In this document: positions 15,778-23,040 of the stretch, piece after piece
How positions within the stretch are numbered: the stretch's first letter is position 1
Layout: every line of letters begins with the position of its first letter
Assembly (NCBI GenBank): GCA_009379825.1
Contig: WHTA01000062.1
Span: 1 to 33,473 of the forward strand
Length of the DNA stretch: 33,473 nucleotides
Direction: 5' to 3'
DNA from: Streptosporangiales bacterium
GTDB lineage: Bacteria; Actinomycetota; Actinomycetes; Streptosporangiales; WHST01
Made by a program: the position numbers and the translations under genes
The notes under the pieces: model-generated
Database searches by the model: none
What the model was told of the DNA's origin: nothing
Seen by the model: only the letters and a program-made list of their open reading frames with translations

Positions 15778-16770
15778 ATGGCCGTCGTCACCATGCGGAA
15801 CCTGCTCGAGTCTGGGGTGCATTTCGGGCACCAGACTCGGCGCTGGGACCCCAAGATGAAGCGCTACATCTTCACCGAGCGCAACGGCATCTACATCATC
15901 GACCTGCAGCAGACGCTGACGTACATCGACGCTGCCTACACGTTCGTCAAGAGCACCGTCGCGCGCGGCGGCAACGTGCTCTTCATCGGGACGAAGAAGC
16001 AGGCGCAGGAGGCCGTCGAGGAGCAGGCCAAGCGCGTCGGCATGCCGTACGTGACGCACCGCTGGCTGGGCGGCATGCTCACCAACTTCCAGACGGTGCA
16101 CAAGCGGCTGCAGCGGCTGAAGGAGCTGGAGGAGATCGGCGCTGCCGGTGCGGAGAACAGCGTCCGCACCAAGAAGGAGCGGCTGATCCTCGACCGCGAG
16201 CGCAGCAAGCTGGAGCGGACGCTCGGCGGCATCCGCGACATGCAGCGGCTGCCGGACGCGGTGTGGGTGGTCGACACCAAGAAGGAGCACATCGCCGTCG
16301 ACGAGGCCAAGAAGCTGGGTATCCCGGTAGTGGCCATCCTCGACACGAACTGCGACCCGGACCTGGTCGACTACCCGATCCCCGGCAACGACGACGCCAT
16401 CAGGGCCGTCGGCCTGCTGACCAGGGTGGTCGCCGACGCGGTGGCCGAGGGCCTGATGGCCCGCTCGGCCGCGAGCGCGGGCGAGGAGCCGGCCGGCGAC
16501 GTCGCCGTCGACGAGCCGCTCGCCGAGTGGGAGCGCGAGCTGCTGCAGAGCGGCCAGCAGGAGACCGCCGACGTGGCCGCCGCGCCCGAGGCGGCCACCA
16601 CCGAGGCGGCCACCACCGAGGCGGCCACCACCGAGGCGGCCACCACCGAGGCGGCCACCACCGAGGCGGCCACCACCGAGGCCGAGGCTCAGCCGGCGCC
16701 GGCGGCGGAGGAAGCGGCCCCGGCCGCCGACGCGGGCAGTGCGCCCGAGGCGCCCGCCGACCAGGCCTGA
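15778..16770 (+). CDS. rpsB: 30S ribosomal protein S2 with long acidic C-terminal tail
   Basis: 330 residues. The first about 245 are a standard bacterial S2: [104 protein letters not shown]2 joins the small subunit late and is needed for S1 or start-site function. The tail is an acidic Ala/Thr/Glu stretch containing six perfect EAATT-type pentads and then an Ala/Pro/Glu end. Actinobacterial S2 proteins often have acidic tails, but this exact pentad array is unusual. ATG 15778 gives [10 protein letters not shown]. tsf follows after 104 nt. Confidence 0.97.
   Translation: MAVVTMRNLLESGVHFGHQTRRWDPKMKRYIFTERNGIYIIDLQQTLTYIDAAYTFVKSTVARGGNVLFIGTKKQAQEAVEEQAKRVGMPYVTHRWLGGMLTNFQTVHKRLQRLKELEEIGAAGAENSVRTKKERLILDRERSKLERTLGGIRDMQRLPDAVWVVDTKKEHIAVDEAKKLGIPVVAILDTNCDPDLVDYPIPGNDDAIRAVGLLTRVVADAVAEGLMARSAASAGEEPAGDVAVDEPLAEWERELLQSGQQETADVAAAPEAATTEAATTEAATTEAATTEAATTEAATTEAEAQPAPAAEEAAPAADAGSAPEAPADQA
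16591..16680 (+). repeat. Six perfect 15-bp tandem repeats inside rpsB
   Basis: GCGGCCACCACCGAG is repeated six times without a mismatch, encoding (AATTE)6 in frame. The 15-bp unit keeps the frame at any copy number, so length can change without breaking S2. Confidence 0.97.
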
Positions 16771-16823
16771 CGCGTTGCCGGTGACCCACCCCGGCGACCT
16801 GACCAACCAACAAGCCCGATCCC

Positions 16824-16849
16824 GGCCCGATCGCCTCGGCGGTCGGGCC
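16824..16849 (+). terminator. Hairpin between rpsB and tsf (attenuator or terminator)
   Basis: GGCCCGA (16824-16830) pairs with TCGGGCC (16843-16849) around a 12-nt loop, 53 nt after the rpsB stop and 25 nt before the tsf start. There is no T tract. It may tune tsf relative to rpsB. Confidence 0.4.
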
Positions 16850-16874
16850 GGCCACCGACAAGGACGAATAGGAC

Positions 16875-17714
16875 ATGGCGAACTTCACCGCGGCTGACAT
16901 CAAGCGGCTTCGTGAGCTCACCGCGGCCGGCATGATGGACACCAAGAAGGCGCTGGAAGAGGCCGACGGCGACTTCGACAAGGCGGTAGAGATCCTCCGG
17001 CTCAAGGGAGCCAAGGACGTCAACAAGCGGCAGGGCCGTACGGCCGGCAACGGGCTGGTCGCGGCGCGCCTCGAGGGCACCGCGTCCGGCGTGCTCGTCG
17101 AGCTGAACTGCGAGACCGACTTCGTGTCGAAGAACGAGCGGTTCCAGGAGCTCGGCGAGCAGCTCGCCGAGCACGTGGCCGCCACGGCGCCGGCCGACCG
17201 CGACGCGCTGCTGAGCTCGTCGCTGTCCGGCAAGCCGGTCTCCGAGCTGGTCGCGGAGGCGAGCGCCGTGCTCGGCGAGAAGCTCGAGGTGGGCCGGTTC
17301 GGCTCCCTCGGCGGCGACGGCAAGTACGTCTTCCTGTACCTGCACAAGACCGACCCGGACCTGCCGCCGCAGATCGGCGTGCTCGTCGAGCTGGACGCGG
17401 ACGCGCCCGAGGCCGGCAGGGACGTCGCGCAGCACGTCGCCGCGATGGCGCCGCGCTACCTGACCGCCGACGAGGTGCCGGCCGACGCGGTCGAGACCGA
17501 GCGCCGGTTGGCCGAGCAGATGGCCAAGGACGAGGGCAAGCCCGAGCAGGCGCTGCCGAAGATCGTCGAGGGCCGGGTGAACGCGTTCTACAAGGACACG
17601 GTGCTTGTCGACCAGCTGTTCGTGAAGGACGGCAAGAAGCCGGTGAAGTCGATCCTCGCCGAGGCGGGCGCGAACATCACCGGGTTCCTCCGGTTCCGCG
17701 TAGGCCAGGCCTGA
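16875..17714 (+). CDS. tsf: Elongation factor Ts
   Basis: 279 residues, normal for actinobacteria. EF-Ts is the nucleotide-exchange factor for EF-Tu. The UBA-like N-terminus is intact ([40 protein letters not shown]), including the L-R-x-x-T-G/A-x-G-M-M-D signature. The core carries [16 protein letters not shown], with the TDF motif that inserts into EF-Tu. The C-terminal dimer-like half ends [20 protein letters not shown]. Upstream AAGGACGAATAGGAC supplies a weak ribosome-binding site. It shares the rpsB transcription unit, which ends at the strong hairpin at 17723-17763. Confidence 0.97.
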   Translation: MANFTAADIKRLRELTAAGMMDTKKALEEADGDFDKAVEILRLKGAKDVNKRQGRTAGNGLVAARLEGTASGVLVELNCETDFVSKNERFQELGEQLAEHVAATAPADRDALLSSSLSGKPVSELVAEASAVLGEKLEVGRFGSLGGDGKYVFLYLHKTDPDLPPQIGVLVELDADAPEAGRDVAQHVAAMAPRYLTADEVPADAVETERRLAEQMAKDEGKPEQALPKIVEGRVNAFYKDTVLVDQLFVKDGKKPVKSILAEAGANITGFLRFRVGQA

Positions 17715-17722
17715 CGGATCAC

Positions 17723-17763
17723 TACGGCACCGTGCCCTACCGCGAGTCGGGCACGGTGCCGTA
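17723..17763 (+). terminator. Strong terminator hairpin of rpsB-tsf
   Basis: A perfect 15-bp inverted repeat, TACGGCACCGTGCCC (17723-17737) and its complement (17749-17763), encloses an 11-nt loop, 8 nt after the tsf stop. No U tract follows, as usual for actinobacterial hairpin terminators. Confidence 0.85.
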
Positions 17764-17785
17764 CCCGTCTCCGCGGCCGGGTGAC

Positions 17786-17815
17786 TTGACCGTACGCCGC
17801 AACGTCGGTCAACAT
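17786..17815 (+). promoter_or_regulatory. Candidate promoter of the metal-resistance operon
   Basis: TTGACC (17786-17791) is separated by 18 nt from CAACAT (17810-17815). Transcription would start about 7 nt later, at the GTG of the sensor gene (17822), giving a leaderless message. The -35 is 5/6; the -10 is weak. Confidence 0.5.
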
Positions 17816-17821
17816 GCACAT

Positions 17822-18238
17822 GTGAGCAGTTATTCAGATGAGGTCGTCGCGCCGCCGGACGACTGTGTGGTGCGGGTCGTCGACCGCGACCGCGTGACGA
17901 CCGTGCTCGGCCGGATGCCGGTGGAGAGCGACCTGGCCGACACCGCCGACATCTTCGGCCTGCTCGCCGAGCCGAGCCGGCTGCGGCTGCTGCTCGCGCT
18001 GCTCGACGGCGAGCTGTGCGTCTGCGACCTCGCCGCCGTCACCGGGCTGACCGAGTCGGCCACCTCGCATGCACTGCGCCTGTTGCGCGCACACCGGGTC
18101 GTGTCCGTACGGCGCAGCGGTCGGATGGCGTACTACCGGCTGGACGACGCGCACGTGCGGCTGCTGCTCGACCTGGCGGTGGCGCACACCGAGCACACCG
18201 AGGCCATCCACCCCGAGCGTGGTGGTGCACCGGCATGA
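17822..18238 (+). CDS. ArsR/SmtB family metal sensor with alpha3N and alpha5 site motifs
   Basis: 138 residues from GTG 17822, with a winged-helix core (IFGLLAEPSRLRLLLALLDG, LTESATSHALRLLRAHRVVS, RRSGRMAYYRL). Two metal sites are visible. ELCVCDL in the recognition-helix region (Cys66, Cys68), with an N-terminal Cys15, is the alpha3N-type thiol site of CadC and ArsR. Asp109-x-His111-x10-His122-x-x-His125 is the alpha5 site of SmtB, CzrA and NmtR. Together with the CDF exporter downstream this points to Zn, Cd, Co or Pb sensing rather than arsenic. No ribosome-binding site precedes the GTG, and the promoter position predicts a leaderless message. Confidence 0.9.
   Translation: MSSYSDEVVAPPDDCVVRVVDRDRVTTVLGRMPVESDLADTADIFGLLAEPSRLRLLLALLDGELCVCDLAAVTGLTESATSHALRLLRAHRVVSVRRSGRMAYYRLDDAHVRLLLDLAVAHTEHTEAIHPERGGAPA
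17823..17836 (+). promoter_or_regulatory. SmtB-like operator overlapping the sensor's start codon
   Basis: TGAGCAGTTATTCA is a nearly palindromic AT-rich element in a GC-rich region and closely resembles the SmtB/ArsR-family operator core (TGAACAGTTATTCA, from memory). It lies across the predicted transcription start and first codons, where a bound repressor would block initiation. Confidence 0.55.
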
Positions 18239-18344
18239 CTGTGCACCCCGTCGACCTTCCGCGCTCCGCGCCTCGCTCACTTGCGGTGTATGCGCAGCCG
18301 ACGGTCGTGGTTCTCGCTGCCATGCTCACGCGGAAGGTCTCCGC

Positions 18345-19256
18345 ATGACCGGACACGCACACGGGCACGGCGTCGCCGAGCACGCGGGCGGGCGGCACCG
18401 GTGGCGGTTGGCGGTCGCATTCGGCCTGGTTCTCTCGTTCTTCGGCGTGGAGCTGGTCGCCGGCCTGCTCTCCGGGTCGCTCGCGCTGCTCACCGACGCG
18501 GGGCACCTGGCGTCGGACGTCGTGACGCTGGCGGCGGCGTTGCTTGCCACCCGGATCGCGGTGCGGCCGGACACCACCGGGCGCCGCACCTACGGCTCGT
18601 ACCGGGCGGAGGTGTTCGCGTCCGGCCTGGCCGTGCTGATGATGGTCGGCGTCGCGGTGTACGTGGTCGTCGAGGCGTTGCGCAGGTTCGGCGAGCCGGT
18701 GCAGGTGGCGACCACGCCGATGCTCGTGGTCGGCGGCATCGGCCTGGGGGTCAACGTGGTCGCGCTCATGCTGCTGCACGGCGGTGCCGGCGAGAGCCTG
18801 AACGTACGCGGCGCCTACCTCGAGGTGGTGGCGGACACCGCCGGGTCGGTGGGCGTGCTGGTCGCCGGCGTGCTCGTGCTGCTGACCGGGCAGGGGTTCT
18901 GGGACACCGTGGTCGCGTTCGCCATCGGTGTGTTCGTCGTGGTGCGTGCGGTCGGCCTCGGCCGCCAGGTCGTGGCCGTCCTCGGCCAGCACGCGCCCGC
19001 CGGCGTCGACCCGGACACGGTCGCCGGGGAGCTGGCCGGCGTCGACGGGGTGCAGGACGTGCACGACCTGCACCTGTGGACGCTGACCTCCGGCATGCAC
19101 GTGGCGACCGCGCACCTGGTGACTACGACGCACGCGGACGCGCACGCCGTGCTCGACCGGGCCGGCGACATCCTGCGGGAGCGGCACGGCATCGCGCACG
19201 CCACGCTGCAGGTCGAGCCGGCGGACCACCGGGCGTGCGACGAGCTGACCTGGTGA
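18345..19256 (+). CDS. Cation diffusion facilitator metal exporter (CzcD-like)
   Basis: 303 residues with six membrane helices. CDF proteins exchange Zn, Cd or Co for protons across the membrane. A short His-rich N-terminus (GHAHGHGVAEH) precedes TM1. TM2 has the metal site TDAGHLASD (His54, Asp58). In TM5 the matching motif is E160-VVA-D164, where most Zn members have His-xxx-Asp. The C-terminal cytoplasmic domain has VDGVQDVHDLHLWTLTSGMH, a typical metal-sensing ferredoxin-like fold. GGAAGG at 18332-18337 precedes ATG 18345. It is 106 nt downstream of the sensor gene, probably the same transcript, derepressed by metal. Confidence 0.93.
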   Translation: MTGHAHGHGVAEHAGGRHRWRLAVAFGLVLSFFGVELVAGLLSGSLALLTDAGHLASDVVTLAAALLATRIAVRPDTTGRRTYGSYRAEVFASGLAVLMMVGVAVYVVVEALRRFGEPVQVATTPMLVVGGIGLGVNVVALMLLHGGAGESLNVRGAYLEVVADTAGSVGVLVAGVLVLLTGQGFWDTVVAFAIGVFVVVRAVGLGRQVVAVLGQHAPAGVDPDTVAGELAGVDGVQDVHDLHLWTLTSGMHVATAHLVTTTHADAHAVLDRAGDILRERHGIAHATLQVEPADHRACDELTW

Positions 19257-19297
19257 ACGCGGCCGGGCGCCGCCGCACCGGCGCTACCTGGGACTCC

Positions 19298-19312
19298 TAT
19301 GATGGCCGCATG
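19298..19312 (+). promoter_or_regulatory. -10 box TATGAT and leaderless mini-ORF start before VKOR
   Basis: TATGAT (19298-19303) matches the -10 consensus at 5/6. An ATG at 19310 is placed where transcription would begin. That ATG opens a 19-residue frame that runs to 19369 and overlaps the VKOR start (19354) in another frame. No -35 match is seen at 17-18 bp. Confidence 0.4.
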
Positions 19313-19353
19313 AGGGGACATCGGTCGCGCGCGTACGCATCCGGGGGACTGGC

Positions 19354-20034
19354 ATGGCACGCTCGTTGAGCGACTCGGCCGACGAGGCCGTGCTGACCGC
19401 CACCGAGGACGAGGACGAGGACGTCGACACGGGATCCGGCCTGCCGGGCCCGTTCCCGCGGATGCTGCCCTGGCTGCTTGCCGTGGGCGGCGCCGTCGGC
19501 TGGGTGGCGGCCTTCGTGCTCATGATCGAGAAGATCGCGCTGCTGAACGACCCGAGCTACCAACCCAGCTGCAGCATCAACCCGGTGCTGTCGTGCGGCT
19601 CGGTGATGGACACGCCGCAGGCGGAGGCGTTCGGCTTCCCCAACCCGTTGCTCGGGGTCGCCGCGTTCGCCGTCGTGACGACGGTCGGCGCCGTGGTGCT
19701 TGCCGGCGCCCACCCGAAGCGGTGGTTCTGGCTGGGGCTGCAGGTCGGTGTCACGTTCGGCGTGGTGTTCGTGCACTGGCTGATTTTCCAGAGTCTTTAC
19801 CGGATCGGGGCGCTGTGCCCGTACTGCATGGTCGTGTGGGCGGTCACCGTGCCGATCTTCTGGTACGTGACGCTGCACAACCTCGACCAGCGGCACCTGC
19901 CGCTGCCCGCCGGCGCACGGCGGGCGGTGACGGCGGTGGTCGACTACCACAGCCTGGCCGTCATCGCCTGGGTCGTCGCGATCGTGGCGTTGATCGGCGT
20001 CCGGTTCTGGAGCTACTGGAGCACGTTCTTCTGA
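19354..20034 (+). CDS. Vitamin K epoxide reductase family protein (VKOR)
   Basis: 226 residues. Bacterial VKOR reoxidises DsbA-like proteins and passes electrons to menaquinone. An acidic N-terminal tail (TEDEDEDVDTG) precedes four or five helices. The catalytic pair is Cys155-PY-Cys158 (ALCPYCMVVW). The loop pair is Cys73 and Cys81 (PSCSINPVLSCGSVM). The conserved FGFPNPLLG and the short helical-bundle domain fit the family, and no thioredoxin domain is fused, so a separate partner is expected elsewhere. GGGGGA upstream of ATG 19354 is the ribosome-binding site. It stands between the CDF gene and pyrH with its own candidate promoter. Confidence 0.94.
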   Translation: MARSLSDSADEAVLTATEDEDEDVDTGSGLPGPFPRMLPWLLAVGGAVGWVAAFVLMIEKIALLNDPSYQPSCSINPVLSCGSVMDTPQAEAFGFPNPLLGVAAFAVVTTVGAVVLAGAHPKRWFWLGLQVGVTFGVVFVHWLIFQSLYRIGALCPYCMVVWAVTVPIFWYVTLHNLDQRHLPLPAGARRAVTAVVDYHSLAVIAWVVAIVALIGVRFWSYWSTFF

Positions 20035-20180
20035 TACCGGCACGTCCCGGACGCCTGTGCTGCACGCTGGTCGGCACGGCATACTGAGAGGTAGTGACAG
20101 CAAGGGGGTTGCTGACGCTACGCGGCGTGGTTACGGCAGACTGCCAGGGACCGTCACGACGAGCTGGAGGTACGCCGCCG

Positions 20181-20981
20181 GTGGAGAAGCCAGCCGATCC
20201 AGTACCGGCCGTGGACGAGGGCACGACGTTGAGTGCGCCGTACGCGGACTCCGAGCCGTCCCACACGGCGTGGCAACGCGTGTTGCTGAAGCTCTCCGGC
20301 GAGGCGTTCGCCGGACCAGACCCGCTCGGCATCGACCCGGCGACGGTCGAGTCGATCGCGGACGCCGTCGCGGAGGTCGTGCGCGACGGTGTGGAGACCG
20401 CCATCGTGGTCGGCGGCGGGAACATGTTCCGCGGTTCGCTGCTCGCGGCGCGCGGCATGGACCGCGGCCGGGCCGACTACATGGGCATGCTCGGTACGGT
20501 CATCAACTGCCTCGCGCTGCAGGACCAGCTGGAGAAGCGCCACATCGATACCCGGGTGCAGACCGCCATCACCATGGGTCAGGTGGCCGAGCCGTACATC
20601 CCGCGCCGGGCGATCAGGCACCTGGAGAAGGGCCGGGTCGTCATCTTCGGCGCCGGTCTCGGCGCCCCGTACTTCTCGACCGACACCTGTGCCGCCCAGC
20701 GCGCGCTCGAGGTGGGGGCACAGGCGGTGCTCAAGGGCACCCAGGTCGACGGCGTGTACGACGCCGACCCGTCGAAGAACCCGGACGCGGTGCGCTTCGA
20801 CCGGCTGGACTACACCGAGGTGCTGACCAGGAACCTGAGGGTGATGGACGCCACCGCGATCAGCCTCTGCATGGACAACGACTTGCCGATCGTCGTCTTC
20901 GACCTGATGGGTCCGGGCAACATCGCGCGTGCCGTGCGTGGTGAGAAGATCGGGACACTCGTCGCGCCGGCAGCCGGTTGA
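20181..20981 (+). CDS. pyrH: UMP kinase
   Basis: UMP kinase makes UDP from UMP in pyrimidine synthesis as a cytoplasmic hexamer. The amino-acid-kinase fold is clear: [26 protein letters not shown], the [17 protein letters not shown] block, VFGAG-type [30 protein letters not shown] and [21 protein letters not shown] chose GTG 20181 because GGAGG lies 10 nt upstream (266 residues). The frame stays open to GTG 20094, which lies 8 nt after a CATACT box (20080-20085), so a leaderless 295-residue form is possible. The first about 30 residues before WQRVLLK are not conserved in the family. frr follows after 38 nt. Confidence 0.95.
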   Translation: MEKPADPVPAVDEGTTLSAPYADSEPSHTAWQRVLLKLSGEAFAGPDPLGIDPATVESIADAVAEVVRDGVETAIVVGGGNMFRGSLLAARGMDRGRADYMGMLGTVINCLALQDQLEKRHIDTRVQTAITMGQVAEPYIPRRAIRHLEKGRVVIFGAGLGAPYFSTDTCAAQRALEVGAQAVLKGTQVDGVYDADPSKNPDAVRFDRLDYTEVLTRNLRVMDATAISLCMDNDLPIVVFDLMGPGNIARAVRGEKIGTLVAPAAG

Positions 20982-21019
20982 CGGCGACGCGGGCAAGAGA
21001 CCAACGGATCGGAGCAGGT

Positions 21020-21577
21020 GTGATCGACGAGACGCTCCTCGAGGCCGAGGAGAAGATGGAGAAGGCCGTCGGCGTCGCGAAGGAGGACTTCGGCGCCATC
21101 CGTACCGGTCGGGCACATCCGGCGATGTTCAGCAAGATCACCGTCGAGTACTACGGTGCGCCGACTCCGCTGAACCAGCTTGCCTCGTTCCAGATCCCCG
21201 AGGCGCGGATGGTCATCGTGTCGCCGTACGACAAGTCGTCGCTGGACGCGATCGAGCGGGCCATCAGGAACAGCGACCTCGGGGTGAACCCGGGCAACGA
21301 CGGCAACATCATCCGCATCGTGCTGCCGGAGCTCACCCAGGAACGCCGCAAGGAATACATAAAGGTCGCCCGTAGCAAGGCCGAGGACGCCAAGGTCGCC
21401 ATCAGGAACGTGCGCCGGCATGCGAAGGACGCGCTGGAGAAGCTGGCCAAGGACGGCGACGCAGGCGAGGACGACGTGCACCGGGCGGAGAAGGAGCTCG
21501 AGGACGTCACCCACAAGTACGTCGCCCAGGTCGACGAGCTGCTCAAGCACAAGAAGGAGGAGCTCTCCGAGGTCTAG
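21020..21577 (+). CDS. frr: Ribosome recycling factor
   Basis: 185 residues, exactly the usual RRF length. RRF splits post-termination ribosomes together with EF-G. Helix 1 ([20 protein letters not shown]), [19 protein letters not shown], the domain II strands ([18 protein letters not shown]) and the long C-terminal helices ([20 protein letters not shown]) are all present. GTG 21020 gives the standard N-terminus and has GGAG 5-8 nt upstream. pyrH lies just upstream and cdsA starts 3 nt after the stop, as in many actinobacteria. Confidence 0.97.
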   Translation: MIDETLLEAEEKMEKAVGVAKEDFGAIRTGRAHPAMFSKITVEYYGAPTPLNQLASFQIPEARMVIVSPYDKSSLDAIERAIRNSDLGVNPGNDGNIIRIVLPELTQERRKEYIKVARSKAEDAKVAIRNVRRHAKDALEKLAKDGDAGEDDVHRAEKELEDVTHKYVAQVDELLKHKKEELSEV

Positions 21578-21580
21578 GAC

Positions 21581-22510
21581 GTGCCCCAGGACGTGTCAGG
21601 TACCTACATGGATCGCGAAAGCGAGGATGCGGAGCTGGACGGCTCGTCGCACGCGGCCGAGGGGGCAGGAGGAGCACCTGCCGTCGAGCCGACCGGGAAG
21701 ACAAGAAAAGGACGCAACTTCGCCGCCGGCGCTGGAGTTGGCGTCCTCTTCGGCGTGGTCGTGCTCCTCGTGCTCTACTTCGCCAAGCCGGTGTTCGTCA
21801 TCCTGATCGCCGGTTTCGGCGGCATCGGTGTCTGGGAGTTCACCCACGCGCTACGGCTGCGGGGGATCACCATCCCGCTGGTCCCGTTGCTCGGCATCGT
21901 GGTTGCGAACGTCGCAGCCGCGTACGTCTTCGGCCTGGCCGGCATCGCGATGGCGACCGCGGTCGGCGTGCTGCTCGTACTTACCTGGCGGCTGCGTGAC
22001 GGCGTGGACGGCTACATCAGGGACGCCACGGGTGCCGTGTGCGTCGCGGTGTACGTGCCGGTGCTGATGGCGTTCGTGTCGCTGCTGCTTCACCCGGCGG
22101 ACGGCGCGCACCGGGTGGTCGTCTTCATCGCGGTCGTGTTCGCCAGCGACACCGGTGGCCTACTGCTCGGCAGCCTGATCGGCCGGCACCAGATGACCCC
22201 GGTGATCAGCCCGAAGAAGTCCTGGGAGGGCCTGACCGGGTCCTTGCTCGGCGCCGCGGGCCTCGGTGCCTGGCTGGTGTCGTGGCTGCTCGACGCGCCG
22301 TGGTGGGTCGGCGTCATCCTGGGCGTCGTGGTGGCGGTGGTCGGCACGGTGGGCGACCTGGTGGTGTCGGCGATCAAACGCGACCTGGGCGTGAAGGACA
22401 TGTCGTCGCTGATCCCCGGACACGGCGGCATGATGGACCGCCTGGACTCGATTACCGCCGCCGCGCCCGCCGTGTGGGCGACGCTCGTCCTGCTCGTCCC
22501 GCCGAGTTGA
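21581..22510 (+). CDS. cdsA: Phosphatidate cytidylyltransferase
   Basis: 309 residues. CdsA makes CDP-diacylglycerol from phosphatidic acid and CTP, the precursor of phosphatidylglycerol, cardiolipin and phosphatidylinositol. An about 50-residue charged cytoplasmic leader (RESEDAELDGSS, TGKTRKGRNF) precedes eight or so hydrophobic helices. The CDP-DAG synthase signature is at the C-terminus: SAIKRDLGVKDMSSLIPGHG followed by GMMDRLDS. PVISPKKSWEGLTGSLLG is also typical. GTG 21581 is 3 nt from the frr stop; ATG 21608 is an alternative start. Confidence 0.96.
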   Translation: MPQDVSGTYMDRESEDAELDGSSHAAEGAGGAPAVEPTGKTRKGRNFAAGAGVGVLFGVVVLLVLYFAKPVFVILIAGFGGIGVWEFTHALRLRGITIPLVPLLGIVVANVAAAYVFGLAGIAMATAVGVLLVLTWRLRDGVDGYIRDATGAVCVAVYVPVLMAFVSLLLHPADGAHRVVVFIAVVFASDTGGLLLGSLIGRHQMTPVISPKKSWEGLTGSLLGAAGLGAWLVSWLLDAPWWVGVILGVVVAVVGTVGDLVVSAIKRDLGVKDMSSLIPGHGGMMDRLDSITAAAPAVWATLVLLVPPS

Positions 22511-22520
22511 GCTGGTTCCC

Positions 22521-23033
22521 TTGCTGACCGAACTGCACCTGGTGCGCCATGCCCGCCCGGACGCCGGCGGCGACGTGGCCGCGCTCGTCGCGGCCGGCGT
22601 GTTGCCGGCGTCCGCCCGCTGGTTCTCCTCGCCGGAACCTGCGGCGATGCAGACCGCGCGGCTGCTGACCACGGAGGCCGTCACCGTCTACGACGCGCTC
22701 GGCGAGGTGACGCGTCCGGCCGGTGCCGTCGACGACCTCGAGGACTGCGTACGACGCGGGTTCGCCGAGCCGGACCGCCCGAGTCCTGACTGGGAGACGT
22801 GTGCGGCGGCCGGGCAGCGGATCGGCCGCGGTGTGCGGAAGCTGCTCGCGGCGTACCCGGACGAACGGCTGGTCGTCGTCGGGCACGGCATCGCGTTGAC
22901 GCTGTTGGTGGCGGAGCTGACCGGCACGCCCCCGGACGCGGACGCCTGGGCGGGCATGACGTACCCCGACCACTGCGTGCTCGACGGCCCGGACGCCAGC
23001 CGTCTCGACCGCGGCTGGTCCAGCTGGCGATGA
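22521..23033 (+). CDS. Histidine phosphatase family protein
   Basis: 170 residues of the phosphoglycerate-mutase-like superfamily. The phosphohistidine motif is LHLVRHARPD. SSPEPAAMQTA supplies the S-S-P-x-x-R/A-type loop, and VVVGHGIALTLLV holds the second His. The usual Arg after SSP is not obvious, so substrate is open. It starts at TTG 22521, 10 nt after cdsA, with the same orientation, so it is likely the last gene of that unit. It is convergent with the hydrolase at 23041, 7 bp apart, and I see no terminator hairpin there. Confidence 0.88.
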   Translation: MLTELHLVRHARPDAGGDVAALVAAGVLPASARWFSSPEPAAMQTARLLTTEAVTVYDALGEVTRPAGAVDDLEDCVRRGFAEPDRPSPDWETCAAAGQRIGRGVRKLLAAYPDERLVVVGHGIALTLLVAELTGTPPDADAWAGMTYPDHCVLDGPDASRLDRGWSSWR

Positions 23034-23040
23034 CCGCCGG

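Noticed and set aside
16371-17347. Minus-strand Ser/Val/Pro-rich frames opposite rpsB and tsf
   Set aside because: They are complements of the EAATT repeats and of conserved S2 and EF-Ts coding sequence.
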